NCBI RefSeq assembly: GCF_947179165.1
Contig: NC_077239.1
Coordinates: 65,509,134-65,573,133, forward strand
Reading direction: 5' to 3'
DNA length: 64,000 bases
Source of the DNA: Solanum dulcamara
Taxonomy: Eukaryota; Streptophyta; Magnoliopsida; Solanales; Solanaceae
In this document: positions 22,259-34,584 of the stretch, piece after piece
Layout: each line of letters opens with the position of its first letter
Numbering within the stretch: the first letter of the stretch is position 1
The notes under the pieces: model-generated
What the model was told of the DNA's origin: nothing
The model's input: the letters and a program-made list of their open reading frames with translations, nothing else
The model's database searches: none
Made by a program: the position numbers and the translations under genes

Positions 22259-25200
22259 CTTTAAATATTTCTCCTTATTATACAATAGAAAGAAAAAAAA
22301 AGAGAAAGAAAATACATACACATAGCCGTTTCTAATTTTTCCTACATAAACACTTAGATATACATTTGATTACGTTGCAGAAATTCATATAACAATCAAA
22401 CTAAAGATGAATAGTATCTCACAAAATAAAATATATGAATTTATAATATTTTGATGCTCACTATTCTTAACTAACGTGTTTTTTTTGTCAACAAAGTATT
22501 ACAAAATCTCGGACTATAACATGAACTATCAAAATAACGCCATAAAAAGTATATTAATTATTTAAGAGTTATTATAATAAAAAATAAAAATAAAAAATAT
22601 GGAGACCATTAAAATGAATGTTAAGTTGATACCAAGAATGCACCAGAGCGGTGTAATACCCTGCACAACTAAAAGGGTAACAACAGTGGATTTTTCAAAC
22701 AAAAATATTAAAATCACAGGATCTAAGTTTCTTTCAATTGAACAAATTTATATATAAAATCTAAGCTCTTGGCAAAGTTAAAAGGAAACTCACCCATTCT
22801 TGTTTGAAATTGCAATTTAGCAGATATAATGTGAAAGACTGAAAATTAATTCTATCATGAGAATGATTTTATGATTTTTCAAGGTTTTAGTAGGTTATAT
22901 GAGGTCTAGATACTGATTATTGTGATTATAGGAATCACAATCTAACAAAGATTAAATAGAGAAGAAAATCCACCACAATAAAATATAGGAGGGAGGAATC
23001 TTTCATCATTTTTTCTCTACCCAAAAAAGAATGGACTAACAAATATATAGGTCTCAATTACTCAAATGATCACCAAAAAATTTCACGAGTAATGGACTTG
23101 TTGCAATGATTTAAGAATTATTAACTGCTAAGAGTTAACAATCATTAACAGGGATAAATGACAATGAAGAGAAATAATTTGTTATGCTCATTAGCCAAAA
23201 GTAATGTGTGACAAATGAAGTTTTCACCGTAATAATTGTCATAATGACAATTCAAAGAATTAAGAACCAATGTTTGTTATAATAATAATTGTAGCTATTA
23301 AAAATTGATAATTATTTTTTGAGCTACCAAATAATATTTTTAACAATCTCCTGCATATCTAAATATAACAAAATAAGAAATTTTCCTAGACTTTCACGTA
23401 TGAGTACAATGTTGTAAATTTAATATTGCGTAGACTATGAACCATATCTAAAAAAAATATGATTAAACTTACAGAACAATTGATCAAGTTTAGAACTTCT
23501 ATGAATCAATAATTCTTTGTAAACCTGTTGTGTATTCTATCGCTTATACTCGCATAATTTTTATCGTTATCGCGATTTTGCGTTAGGAGGCTATGCGTGT
23601 GTCCTAGTATTCATGAGTTGTTTAGAAATTCATCACAATTTGATAAGAACGACACCACTCCATACTCATATATGTTCAATCATCAAGTGTATTCTTCATA
23701 GCAATACATCACCTATAAAAGATATGAATTGGATTAAAAGCTTAACTCAACCTTACTTTACCTGCAGAATTGCACTATTTGATTTCATAGTGCATATTTG
23801 ATCAACTAATGACTTGTTATTGTCCATATAACCCTAATTCATGGGATCTCTAATCACATAAGTTGAGTTACCATTATTGTTGATCTCCTCAATTGACAAA
23901 AGTCTTACTCTCCTTAATGTTTCTTTTAGTATGTGAATTAATCAGATTCACTTCTAACTACATAAATTACGTAAATAATTTCATATTATAAAAACTGTTT
24001 TATCATATTATATTCCAAATAAATGCGTCTATTTTTGCCCTTAAAATTTTATTTTTTTGCTACATTCATAACAATCACAATGTATAAGCACAAAATTAAT
24101 ATGTCAGTTATATTCCAATTGAATGGTCTCTTGACATTATCAATCAACTCCCAATTTGCAAAGTCAGATTTCATGATATGACATCATACATGATAAACAA
24201 TAATGATTCATGAACTTTTTATCATCTGAATCTCAGATCCAATTAGCATTACTGTATTCTTCATGTACAACGAAAAGTCCATATCAATATTATTAACACT
24301 AAAATGTAAGAACCCATCATCAATTTTCTCTCCTTTTTTCCTTCTCTAGACTTTATTCTCAATATAACTTTGGACAACAAGATTACATGAAATATTTTCA
24401 CTTCTTAAAGAAAAAATATTCCCCAAAACTCAACAATTTTTCTTTTCATTTATAATGTTGTGCTCAACCATAACACTATTAATTTAAATAAATCAATATA
24501 CATCGTTATTGTTGCACATTCAACAAATACACTACAAAATAAAAAATAAAAAATTAGACCCAATATTTCTTTTGATAGAATCATGTAATATAAACTTAAC
24601 TAGATATCCTACACTTATGAAATATATGGGTTTCTTATAAATTGGCTCAAACATACATACTAATTTGTGAATATTTAATGTGTCCTTCACCTCTAAGGTT
24701 TTCCTCAACACTAGTAGAAAGTGATTATTTGTAATAAGGTCATACATATATACTTATTTTTTAAGAAATCTCAGAAGATTTTTTTTTTCCTTTTTACATC
24801 GTTTCATCAACGAATCATCAACTATAGAAATAATAAACACAAGAGGGTATTTTTGTCCTATATCTAATAGCATTTGGTTAGTAATGACATAATGTACGAC
24901 TAATAAGTAATTTTATTGTTTACAAAAAGAATCACAGTTATTCGGTCAACTCTAATAGTATTATTTCTTGTCTTAATTTTATGAGATTGACAATATACTT
25001 TTTCTATTTCCTTTTACTTTACTTATCTTGATTTGATCAAATCCTTAAAAAGATTATTATTTGAGGTATATTTTACTAAACTAATCTTATTAATAAACTT
25101 TTAGTATTCTAACTTTGAGTATTATACTTTATATAGTTATTTTTTATATTAAAAATAATATGAAAAAAATATAATAATTTTTTTTTGATTTATATAGAGA

Positions 25201-25346
25201 TCAAGTAAATAATACGATGGATAGAGTTGTTAATAAACATAAACACTTTATAAGTAGTTTAATTGTGTGAGAAAAGAATCATAGTAAGTTGATCAACTTG
25301 AGCATATTATTTATTGTTTTGACTTTTGAGATTAACAAAATCTATA
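22259..25346. other. AT-rich intergenic region, no gene recognised
   Basis: About 3 kb with only short chance frames. The 22640-23980 part has the feel of an old LTR or copia-like remnant, but I could not place any domain, primer-binding site or paired repeat. A CACTACAAAA word at 24529 lacks a partner. Confidence 0.5.
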
Positions 25347-25617
25347 CTCCCTTTAGTTCATATTAAGTGAATTATTGATATTTTTTTTATAATTCAAATT
25401 AAGTGAATTGTTTAAAGTTTAATAGAATTGTTGAAATTTTTTCTTCAAGTTATTATTTATTTAATGAGGTTCATAACTACTTGATATTTTCTAGTAGAAT
25501 AGCTTGAGAATAATAAAAAAGGTAATAGTGAAAAATAGCTTTAATTTATGTCCTTAAATATTTTTCTTTAATATATATCATACCTCAATAATTCACTTTA
25601 ATATGTACTAGAGAGAG
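25347..25617. mobile_element. Stowaway-like MITE
   Basis: Left end CTCCCTTTAGTTCATATTAA and right end, reverse-complemented, CTCTCTCTAGTACATATTAA form terminal inverted repeats extending into AGTGAATTATTGA on both sides. TA dinucleotides flank it (25345-25346 and 25618-25619). 271 bp, non-coding. Its right half is repeated at about 26957-27110. Confidence 0.7.
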
Positions 25618-25945
25618 TAATTATTAATTGTGCGAAAAAAGAATAATAATACTTTTTTCGTTTTAATTTGTTTGACCTATTTTGACTTAATACAAAATTT
25701 AAGAAAAAAAATTAAATGATATAATTTTAAATTAAAAATAGATTAAATGTATCGAAATATGTATAATTTTATGATCTTAAATATACATATATATAAAATT
25801 AAAATTAAAAAAATACTGAAACAGACTAAAAAAAAATTTAGATCAAATAAATCAGTAATAAATTGGATTCACAAGGACGAGGATGGAGCCGTGGGTAGTT
25901 TGAATGAAAGTACAATATAGTAGGTAGACCATTCCGTAGTGAATT
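25461..25945 (+). repeat. Distal copy of a duplicated segment upstream of TH2
   Basis: This stretch matches 26957-27600 over its whole length by eye: shared words include ATTTTCTAGTAGAATAG, ATTAATTGTGCGAAAAAAGA, AAATGTATCGAAAT, GGTAGTTTGAATGAAAGTA and AGACCATTCCGTA in the same order and orientation. It begins inside the Stowaway-like MITE and ends where the proximal copy runs into the TH2 5' flank. Substitutions and small indels separate the copies. Confidence 0.8.
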
Positions 25946-26277
25946 TTTAGGGGTTGAATTTGTTTGAAAACTTACTAAAAATATTTTAACACGAACACAA
26001 TAAGAAATTCATTAAAGCTTGAGGCGTGTCAAACATATTGTTTTTAAAAATATTTTATTCGTGATAAGTGTATTATCCCCTTCTTCTAAACTATTTTAAA
26101 ACGAAAAAAATACACTAGGGTCCTATTACCCCTTCTCCACTCCTAAATTATTTTAAAATAGAATAAATACACTCTCTTAAATGCAAGTGATAAGTGAAAA
26201 AATTGGACACATATCTTTTTTTAATTGGTAACTTCATAATTAGTCAGTACACATACACATAATTATTAATATTAAAA

Positions 26278-26278
<1 letters not shown>
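25946..26278. other. Intergenic stretch with an unoccupied relative of the LINE target
   Basis: 25976-26076 resembles the two flanks of the LINE at 20683-21838 joined together (ATATTTTAACAC, then AAGCTTGA..TGTCAAA and GATAAGTGTATT), so it is a family member lacking the insertion. No coding frame. Confidence 0.5.

Positions 26279-26280
<2 letters not shown>

Positions 26281-26312
<32 letters not shown>
26281..26312. repeat. (AT)n microsatellite
   Basis: Sixteen uninterrupted AT dinucleotides. Confidence 0.95.
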
Positions 26313-26315
<3 letters not shown>

Positions 26316-26956
26316 ATTATTTTCATTTCTTTAAAATGTAAAAATATTTATTTTAATTTCTTCCTCACTTTAAACTTTTTATTTTTTTCTTTCATTAATT
26401 TCTTATCTTTTTAATTTTAATTATTTATAAAAACTCATGTGGATTTTTTTAAAAAAATAATTAAAAAGTGTCCTTTAATTTTAACGTTTTATTTTTTTAT
26501 ATTTTTTTTTCACTTATTTTGATATTCATTTGGAATTAACTTATTTTAAATACAAGACATTTAAAATTAAATTTGAAATCAAATCAAAAGGAAAGACAAA
26601 GAATTTTTTTTAAAAAATAAATAAAAAAAAAAGAAGGTAAAAGACAATGAATGAAGGTAAAATAAATAAAAAAAATTAAATAGAAGATTTTTAAAAAAAA
26701 TATTACTTGTATAAACTTAATTTAAATACAAGATAAAAAAATAAAAAGATATAAAAAATCAAAAAAAAATCAAAAAAAAAATTTAAAATTTTTAAAAAGT
26801 TTATTTACTGACGTGGAAACGCGTGTGTACAAACACAACCAACTTACTTGGTTGAAGGTGTCAAGTCAGCACAAAAGGTGCACGAAAATGCGGAAAACAT
26901 GAGTTCGCTGGAATTTCGATCATAATTCAGGATACTTATACATTATCCATTCATTT
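26313..26956. other. Very AT-rich spacer
   Basis: Long A and T runs with no gene. A less AT-rich island at 26811-26935 (CTGACGTGGAAACGCG) is non-coding and unassigned. Confidence 0.6.
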
Positions 26957-27600
26957 AATGAGGTTCAAAACTACTTTATATTTTCTAGTAGAATAGTTTA
27001 CGAAATAATTAAAAAGGTAACAGTGAAAATTAATTTTTAATTTATGTCCTTAAATATTGTTCTTAAAAAATATGTCAAACTTCAATAATTCACTTAATAT
27101 ATACCAGAAAAGGTAATAATTAATTGTGCGAAAAAAGAATAATAATACTCCCTTCGTTTTTAAATTTGTTTGACGTATTTTAACTTGACACGAAATTTAA
27201 ATTAAATTAAAAATATATTAAATGTATCGAAATGCTTATAATTTTATGATCTTAAATATACATGTATAAAATTGAAATTAAAAGTTACTGAAATAGATTA
27301 AAAAGAAAAGTAGATCAAATAAAGTAGTACTCTCTCTATTCTGATTTATATGACTCATTTTTTTTATTCGGACTAAAAAAGAATGACACATTTTTATATT
27401 AAATAACAATTTAACTATAAAATAATTATTTTATTCTTAATAAAATAATTTATAATCAAACAAATATTTATAATTAATTTTAAATCACAAATTAGAAATA
27501 AAATGATAAATTGGATTGACAAGGAAGTGGGTGGAGCGGTGGGTAGTTTGAATGAAAGTAAGTAGTAGCCATCTAGTCGGTAAGACCATTCCGTATGGTG
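26957..27600 (+). repeat. Proximal copy of the duplicated segment, next to TH2
   Basis: Partner of 25461-25945. It includes about 165 extra bases (roughly 27330-27500, starting TACTCTCTCTATTCTGATTT) missing from the distal copy, which look like a later Stowaway-related insertion. It ends about 270 bases upstream of the TH2 TATA box, so it lies in the gene's 5' regulatory region. Confidence 0.8.
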
Positions 27601-27864
27601 TACCTGCAACTTGCTTGCTTCGTTGCCACCACCCCCCCTTTTCCATTACACCAACCTCCAATCTCTCCACTTTTGATTCCTTCCTTTCACCCAACACGTC
27701 ACAGATCCTCTTCTTCTTCCTTCTTTCATCATCTCTATACTTCCTTCTTTCTTTCTTTGGTCAAAGACGACCATTCAATCTGTGACCAACTCAGACTTAG
27801 TCTCCTTTACTCTTTCTTTCTCACAAACAAACGCGCATTCCCCATTTCTCGTTTTACACCAAAT

Positions 27865-27874
27865 CTATAAAATA
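27865..27874 (+). promoter_or_regulatory. TATA box of TH2
   Basis: CTATAAAATA lies about 130 bases before the start codon and gives a leader of roughly 100 bases starting near 27895. The leader contains no upstream ATG. Pyrimidine-rich sequence at 27640-27860 precedes it. Confidence 0.5.
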
Positions 27875-28002
27875 AAAAATAAAAACTTCGACTTTTCCTC
27901 ACGTCTCTTACATACCCTTTTCCTCCTTTTTTCCAATCTTGAAGTAAACAGCTTGAATTGCTGCTACTTGTTGTTACAAACTCAGATTAGTTGGAGACGA
28001 TA

Positions 28003-31000
28003 ATGGAAGGATTCCAAGCAACCCCTGATGATGGTGGGATAGCTAAGAGGCTTTGGGTCAAGTTCAAGAACGAATCTTTATGTGCTCTTTATACTCCTTT
28101 TGTCGTCTGTTTGGCATCTGGGACTTTGGATTCCAAATCATTTCTTCACTGTATCTCTCAAGATGTCTATTTTCTTCAAGCTTTTGCTCAAGCGTAACAC
28201 CCCTTTCCCCCTCACTTTACATCGCTAATTATTAACTTGGGATTGAAGGGAAATTGCAGTTGCTGTTGCTTATGGTTATAATGGTTGACATGAAGAATTC
28301 TGTTGATTAATTATCTGTTTTTTTCTTTTCTTACAGATATGAATTAGCGGAGGATTATGCTGATGATGATGAAGATAAGGAAGCTATTCGTGGAATGAGA
28401 AAACGTGTGTTAAGGAAGCTTAAAGATCAAGATGATCTTGTACGGGTAAGCTACATCTATGCATAAGAATTTGCCCAGCTCCCACCCCAAAAAAGATACC
28501 TGGTTAATTTCTCTTGCTCATATTGAAATTGATAGAACAAAATAGGATGAAACAAAATAATGGTAGCAACTAGTTGGGATCAACACTTAGCAAACGATGA
28601 TCTTATTAGGGCTAAGGCTCAAGTGGTTATTGTTATATATGGTCTTGTTAGAGATTTGTATTGTAGATTAATAAGTATGAATCTGGAGTTGAGGCATAGG
28701 GTGTCTTTTGTATTAAGGTAAATGTTATCTTGGAAAATAAGCGGTTTTCTTACTTATTTTCCACTGTTTGCTAAGTAAGCATAACATATTGTCCCAAAAA
28801 AAAACATTTGTATATAATTTATTCAAACACTATGGAGGTGTTGGGGGAGGGGGGTGAAGGTGTGGTGGTGGTGGTGGGATGGGAGCTATGGGGATGGAGG
28901 CATGTGGAAAGGAGACAATAAAATGTTTTCCAAAATTTTTGAATAGCCAAACATGGGGAAATCGGAAAACATTTTCCAAACACACCCATAATTGATTGAT
29001 TTTTCATATTGTAGTTCAGGCTAACCATTTCAAAGCAACAATGACAAGGTCTTTTCTTGTATTTTTCTACGTGGGTATGTGATATTGATTGGTAATCTGG
29101 AATCATAAATAAATGTTAGATCCCTTTATTGAATTCAAGAGAGGCATGCACATTTTTTGTTTCCGAGTCAAGCCTTAGTGATTAGGTTCAAATTCAGTTT
29201 CCTTCTTTCCCATTTTCCCATTGGGGAAAAGGGCAAGTTTGAAATTCCTCCATCCCCCAATCTTATCTCTTCTTGTGCTAATTGCAAATGGTAGTTTAAT
29301 TGAACATGGATTTTGATGGATAAACTGTCGATCTAGTAGTGTATCTCTTGGTGCTAATTTGGGTTACTACTAGAATTTGTTTTAGGATTAGAAGCTCACT
29401 CGTTAATGTGACCATAAGTTTTGAAATGAAATATGACAGAAAGAAGAAAAATGAGAGTCCAGTGGTTTGATGGGCTGTTGCACACTTATTGGAACCTCTT
29501 CAAAATATTTAGATTTTTTCTTTCGAAGAATGAATACAGTCTAAAGAGCGACTTTTCTTGCATTATCAGCTTGTAGAGCCATCCGTAGCGTAGTCCATAC
29601 TATCAGTATTTATTGGTAATGTCCATCTTCAGATTTAAAGGATATATCATAATGCAGGAATGGGGCTTTGAACTTCCAGAAGTTAGCACTTGTGACAGTG
29701 CCACAGTTAGATACACCGACTTTTTGCTGGCCACAGCAGCCGGAAAAGTTGAAGGGGAAAAAGGTCGTGGTAAAATTGTGACTCCTTTTGAGAAGACAAG
29801 GCTTGCTGCCTATGCACTTAGTGCAATTGCACCCTGTATGAGGCTTTACAGCTTTCTCAGCAAGGAGATTAAGGCTGTTCTAGTCCCTGAAGAGAGCAAT
29901 AACATCTATGAGAGATGGATCGATTGTCTATGTTCAGAAAGTTTTGAGGTGCGTTTTATTCTTAAGAGATGTATTATTTTTCATTTGTGTAGGATCTCTT
30001 AACCAAATGGCAAGTGTAACTCTAGTTGAAATTTGTCTAAGTGCTCTCTTGTAATGATTCTGTACTTAGGCAAATGCTTCAAGGATTGAGGACTTGCTGG
30101 ATAAACTAAGTATTACCTTGACTGGCGAAGAACTTGATGTAGTGGAAAAGCTGTTTCACCAAGCCATGAAACTTGAATTGGATTTCATCTCTTCTCAGCC
30201 AATTACTCAGTCCACTATAACCCCCATTTCTCAAGTCCAAGAGCCAGCAGGATGCAATCTTACTCTGTTTTGTGATTTTGACATGACATGCAGTGCTGTT
30301 GATTCCTCTGCCCTTTTGGCAGATGTTGCTATTATTGCAGCAGCAAAGAGTGACCTGGATGATTGTGAATCCACATATGCTCATATTTCTGCAGCTGATC
30401 TTCGAACCACTTGGAGCAATCTTTCCAGCAAGTATATTGAGGAATATGAACAATGCATAGAAAGCATCATGCCTAGTGAAACAGGTATGTAGTCTTCGGC
30501 TGTTCTTTTGATAGATGCCTCTTTTTGCCATAATATTACCACAATGAGAAGGCCTAAGACATCTCCAATTTATTGCAGTTGGGAGATTTGATTATGAGGG
30601 TCTGTGTAAAGCACTAGTGCAGCTATCTGATTTTGAAAGTAGAGCTAATGATATGGTGGTTCATTCTGGTGCATTAAGAGGGTTGAGTCAGGAAGACATA
30701 AAACGGGTTGGGGAACACCTCATCTTCCAAAAAGGTTGCAAAAACGTTTTGCAAGAAATTTTGGGAAGTGAAAACCTGCATGCAGATGTTCATATACTGT
30801 CATATTGCTGGTCTGGAGATCTCATCAGATCAGCTTTTTCATCAGGTATGCTTGTTTCAGCTAATTGCCTGGTCATGCACTTCATTGAGTTCTATATTTT
30901 CAGATTAGGCATATATCATAAAAGTCACCAATATGAAAGTTTTTGAGTGCTGAATAGTGGATATCTCAAGTTATAAAGATAATAATTTAAGATGTCCACG

Positions 31001-32169
31001 CAAGAGATCCCAATGAGGTATAGAGAGTTCACAGGAGAAGATGATTATGCATCTCATTGGAGGAGAAAGTTACAAGTAGAGACTATTAGGAATTTTCTAA
31101 GGTTGATCACCAAGAATAACTAGCGAGTACCTTTGCACTCCATTAAATAAATTACTGCAGAACACAAAGCAAGAAAACGTCTCCAATATGTAATAAACTA
31201 ACTGGCTCAATGTGATCAAAGCAGGAAATTTAAATTCATTTTTTGTACCAACCCAAAAATTGTACAAAAATGCATACAGGGATAGTTGATAATTCATGCC
31301 CGGTATTCTATAGTTTAATCAAATAGTGTAGATGTGAGGACTATTGAGATATAAAAGAACTTGCGAATGGAACTAGGTTGTGTACCGATAGATGTGGATA
31401 TTCTCTTCTTCTTTTTTCTGATGAAGTAATGGTATTTCATTGAAAAGCATCAAGAAGAGGCATAATTGCAAATTATGATGCAAAAGTACTAAAGTGCACA
31501 AGAAAGAGTTTGATAACCCCTTTACAATGTATCTGTGACTAGGGAGCAAACAAAATCCAAAAATTGGTCAGTTTAACTTGATCCAGCGAAAAAGGTTGGG
31601 TAAATATTTAGCTTTGGGAGAGTGCTTCGGAGTTGAGATTCCATCATACTCCTATGGTCAAAGCAAAAATCATGATATCTGGAATCCTTTTTCTGTTAGA
31701 TATGTGTTGATTTCTTTAACTTTAAACTGTTGGTTGATATTCTCTTCCATTAACAGGGACCTTACCAGTGTTACATGTGCACTCGAATGAGTTATCTTAT
31801 GAAGGATCTTTTACCACTGGTGACATGATTAAGAAGATGGAATCTCCTATGGACAAGCTTCAAGCCTTTAACGACATCCTGGAGTCCCGTGGGAATAATG
31901 GCAAACATACTACAGTTTACATTGGAGGTTCAGTTGGTGACTTTCTTTGTCTGCTCAATGCAGATGTGGGCATTGTGATTGGTCTGAGTGCTGGCCTGAA
32001 GAGACTAGGCGAGCAGTTTGGTATTTCGTTTGTTCCATTGTTCTCTGGTTTGGTAACAAAACAGAGAGAACTAACTGAAGGTGGCTGTTCTGGTTGGAGG
32101 GGAATGACGGGTATTCTTTACACCGTCTCCAGTTGGGCTGAGATACATGCATTCGTTTTGGGATTATAG
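28003..32169 (+). CDS. TH2: TH2-like bifunctional TenA/HAD thiamine-salvage protein
   Basis: A 561-residue protein that in Arabidopsis TH2 dephosphorylates thiamine monophosphate (HAD part) and has a TenA-type aminohydrolase domain for salvage of damaged thiamine pyrimidine. Exons: 28003-28193, 28337-28445, 29658-29948, 30070-30484, 30579-30845, 31757-32169; all introns GT-AG and the frame closes at every junction. TenA domain about residues 15-235; HAD domain about 262-515 with motif I FCDFDMT (nucleophile D266, D268). In motif IV, YIGGSVGD, residue 482 is Gly where I recall Asp, while D486 remains. The start is the first in-frame ATG after the stop of the leader frame; Arabidopsis TH2 is longer because of an organelle-targeting N-terminus, which I cannot find here, so this form looks cytosolic. 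Family assignment is firm. Confidence 0.93.
28699..28987. mobile_element. MITE-like element in TH2 intron 2
   Basis: Left end GGGTGTCTTTTG and right end CCAAACACACCC are inverted copies with one or two mismatches, and the interior has repeated GGAAAATAAG / CATTTTCC words known from hAT-like MITEs of nightshades. A (GGT)n tract lies inside at 28862-28880. A clean 8-bp target duplication was not found. Confidence 0.5.
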
Positions 32170-33371
32170 ACTTCCTAGACCCCCCAGCCTTTTGGCTCCT
32201 GCTGAAAGCATGTGTCACAGGGATCTGTGGGTTGGTAAATTGATCTGAGAATAACAAGCATTTAGATAGGTTATATCATCTAACATGTGGCTAATTGAAG
32301 TAGATTCGCATGTATCAGTTCTTGGTCATTTTTTCGTTGAGGACTTGTAGCCTGTGTCAAGTTGTACTGTTGTGGGTGACTTTTAGGGCCCAAGGCAATT
32401 ACAGTTTGTTTTCTTTGTGCTACTCACCTCTAGTCCAGTGCATCGGCCTCTTGTTTCTAGCAGGCTGATTACTTTTCTCAAGCTTTTAAGAGAGAGAGAA
32501 GAATGAGACTCATTGAGGGAGTGCTTACAGTGAATTTGTTTATGTAAATCCTGAATGTGAGATGATTTTATTAGGAATCTCATTTTCAGGATACTGCTGC
32601 TTCACATATATTTTAGTCAGGCAACATGGAAATGTCAATTGTTTTATCAACTCTATTTACTTGTAAACTGAACAAATTGGTTTGAACTGTTGTTTTTTTG
32701 CTATAATTTTTTTTTCCTGGAGTAATGAACTAATGATGGGAATGTATTACTTTCTCATTTGTTAAATGTTTATCTCATGGATGCGTTGTTTCCCAAAGTG
32801 TTTTCTTAGCTAGTTTGAATTTCTGGGATCATTGAAATTCTGAATCTGAATCACATTTATATAAAGCCAAATTAAAGTCTTAAACAATAATTTTTTAACT
32901 ACAAATTTGTATCCCAATTCTGTTACTGTACTGAAAATACATAGGCATGTTATTTACAATGTTGTTTTTGCTTTCTTTTAGTAGATTTTGCATTGTTTTC
33001 TTGTTTCCTGTTATATTTTTTTCACTACTTCTTATGTATTTGGATTTACTGCACTTGAGTCGAGGTTTTTTTGAATACAGTCTCAATTGATTGTCGTCTA
33101 CACATAAACATATGCTGTCTACTTACTCGGCAATAAAGCCATAACTTTACAAAGACGGCAAACCGAAAGATTGCAAATAGATTTAAAAAAGAAAGAAAAG
33201 TCACCAAGGAAACAAAGCATTGAAAAAACTCCTTAATGAGTTATGTTATTATCCTTATCACAATTAATTCCATTACTAAATTCATCGAATTTTCTACGCA
33301 AACAAACTACTTTTTTACTTTGGCTAATTTGAATGCACCTCATGCCCCATAGATGACGTTATCTTTTATTA
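32170..33371. other. TH2 3' flank and intergenic DNA
   Basis: The 3' UTR follows the TAG at 32167-32169; no single polyadenylation signal stands out. The rest is AT-rich with no open frame longer than about 66 codons and no known repeat. Confidence 0.5.
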
Positions 33372-33643
33372 CTTCCTCCGTTCCTTTTTTTGGTCAAATT
33401 TTGTCTTGGCACATCTATTAAGAAAACAATGATTGGTATAGTGAGTTTATCATTTTACTCCTATTAATTGATAGAGTTTTAAACATATTTACTCACTATA
33501 TTTTTCAAAAGCATTAACTCAATGTTGATAAATTGAGGGTATAATATGAAGAAAAAAAATTGTTCTTTCTTGATTTGTTAAAATTAACAAGCAAAAAGAA
33601 AAATCAAATTAAGAAATATTTGAGGAGTAAATAGGAACTGAGG
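33372..33643. mobile_element. Stowaway-like MITE
   Basis: Left end CTTCCTCCGTTCCTTTTTTT and the reverse complement of the right end, CCTCAGTTCCTATTTACTCC, form imperfect inverted repeats, flanked by TA. Non-coding interior of typical length (272 bp). Confidence 0.55.
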
Positions 33644-34584
33644 ATAAATAATTTTTTCCTCTAAACTTGGACAAACATTAATTTGTTTTCATTACTAAAA
33701 GAATGGGTTGGCAAACTTGCTACATCTTTAAAAGAAGTCAAGCATTGTTCTTTAATTATGACGATTTGTTAATCCCTTTCTTAATCTTTTCTTAGAAATA
33801 AGATGAGGTGGTAGTATTAAATTTGGAAACCGGCTTTCCTAATCCTGGTTTTGTAGGGAATCATGTTAGTAAGCAAAAGTCTAATTGTGAAGCATGTGGA
33901 GCCACTGTGATTTTGGTTTTTCATCAATCATTCAATTCTTTCTTTTTTGGAATATATAAAATTAACAAACCTTAAAACCCCTTTGGTGTATTGAAGGTAC
34001 ATTTGGTGCACATAGCCCCATGTGGATGTCCATCAAATCATTGACAATCAATTTCAGTCCTATCATTAAATAATTTATCTCTCTCTAAACACATTAGATC
34101 ACCGAATATGAATGTCCAATAACTAACTAAATATATATACCTTTCATTTTTAATTTTTTACCTGATATATTTAAAATTATAAAATTAAAAGATATTTTAA
34201 TATATTCTACATATCTTTTGTTTAAGATCATAATTTTTTTTTGAAAAACATTACTTTTTAAATTTTGTGTCAAATTAAAACAAGACAAATAAATTAAAAT
34301 GAATAAAATGCAATTTTTATTTTATTTTTGTAATTATCATGTGCTAATCTCTCACTTACTAGTTACGACTACGTTACAATAAAAAAGACTCAGAACTTGA
34401 AAACTTTGATTTAGAATCATGTTTTCTCCAATTAGTGGTAGCTTAATTCCCTACGTCAAAGAGCAAAGTTACGACATAATTTCAATATTTACTTAAAATT
34501 TGAATTAAAAAAATCTTCTATAAAAATAATCATATAATTATTATTTTTAGTGGGACTAAAATAAATCTCTTGTGCAAAGCTTAA
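33644..34584. other. AT-rich intergenic stretch
   Basis: No gene, no paired repeat seen. Ends at the left LTR of the large non-coding retroelement. Confidence 0.5.

Noticed and set aside
24529..24730. CACTA element starting at CACTACAAAA
   Set aside because: No inverted partner end was found within a plausible distance.
27595..27870. 91-codon frame as the TH2 transit peptide
   Set aside because: It is in the TH2 frame but ends in a stop before the ATG, lies mostly upstream of the TATA box, and has no good donor to bypass the stop.
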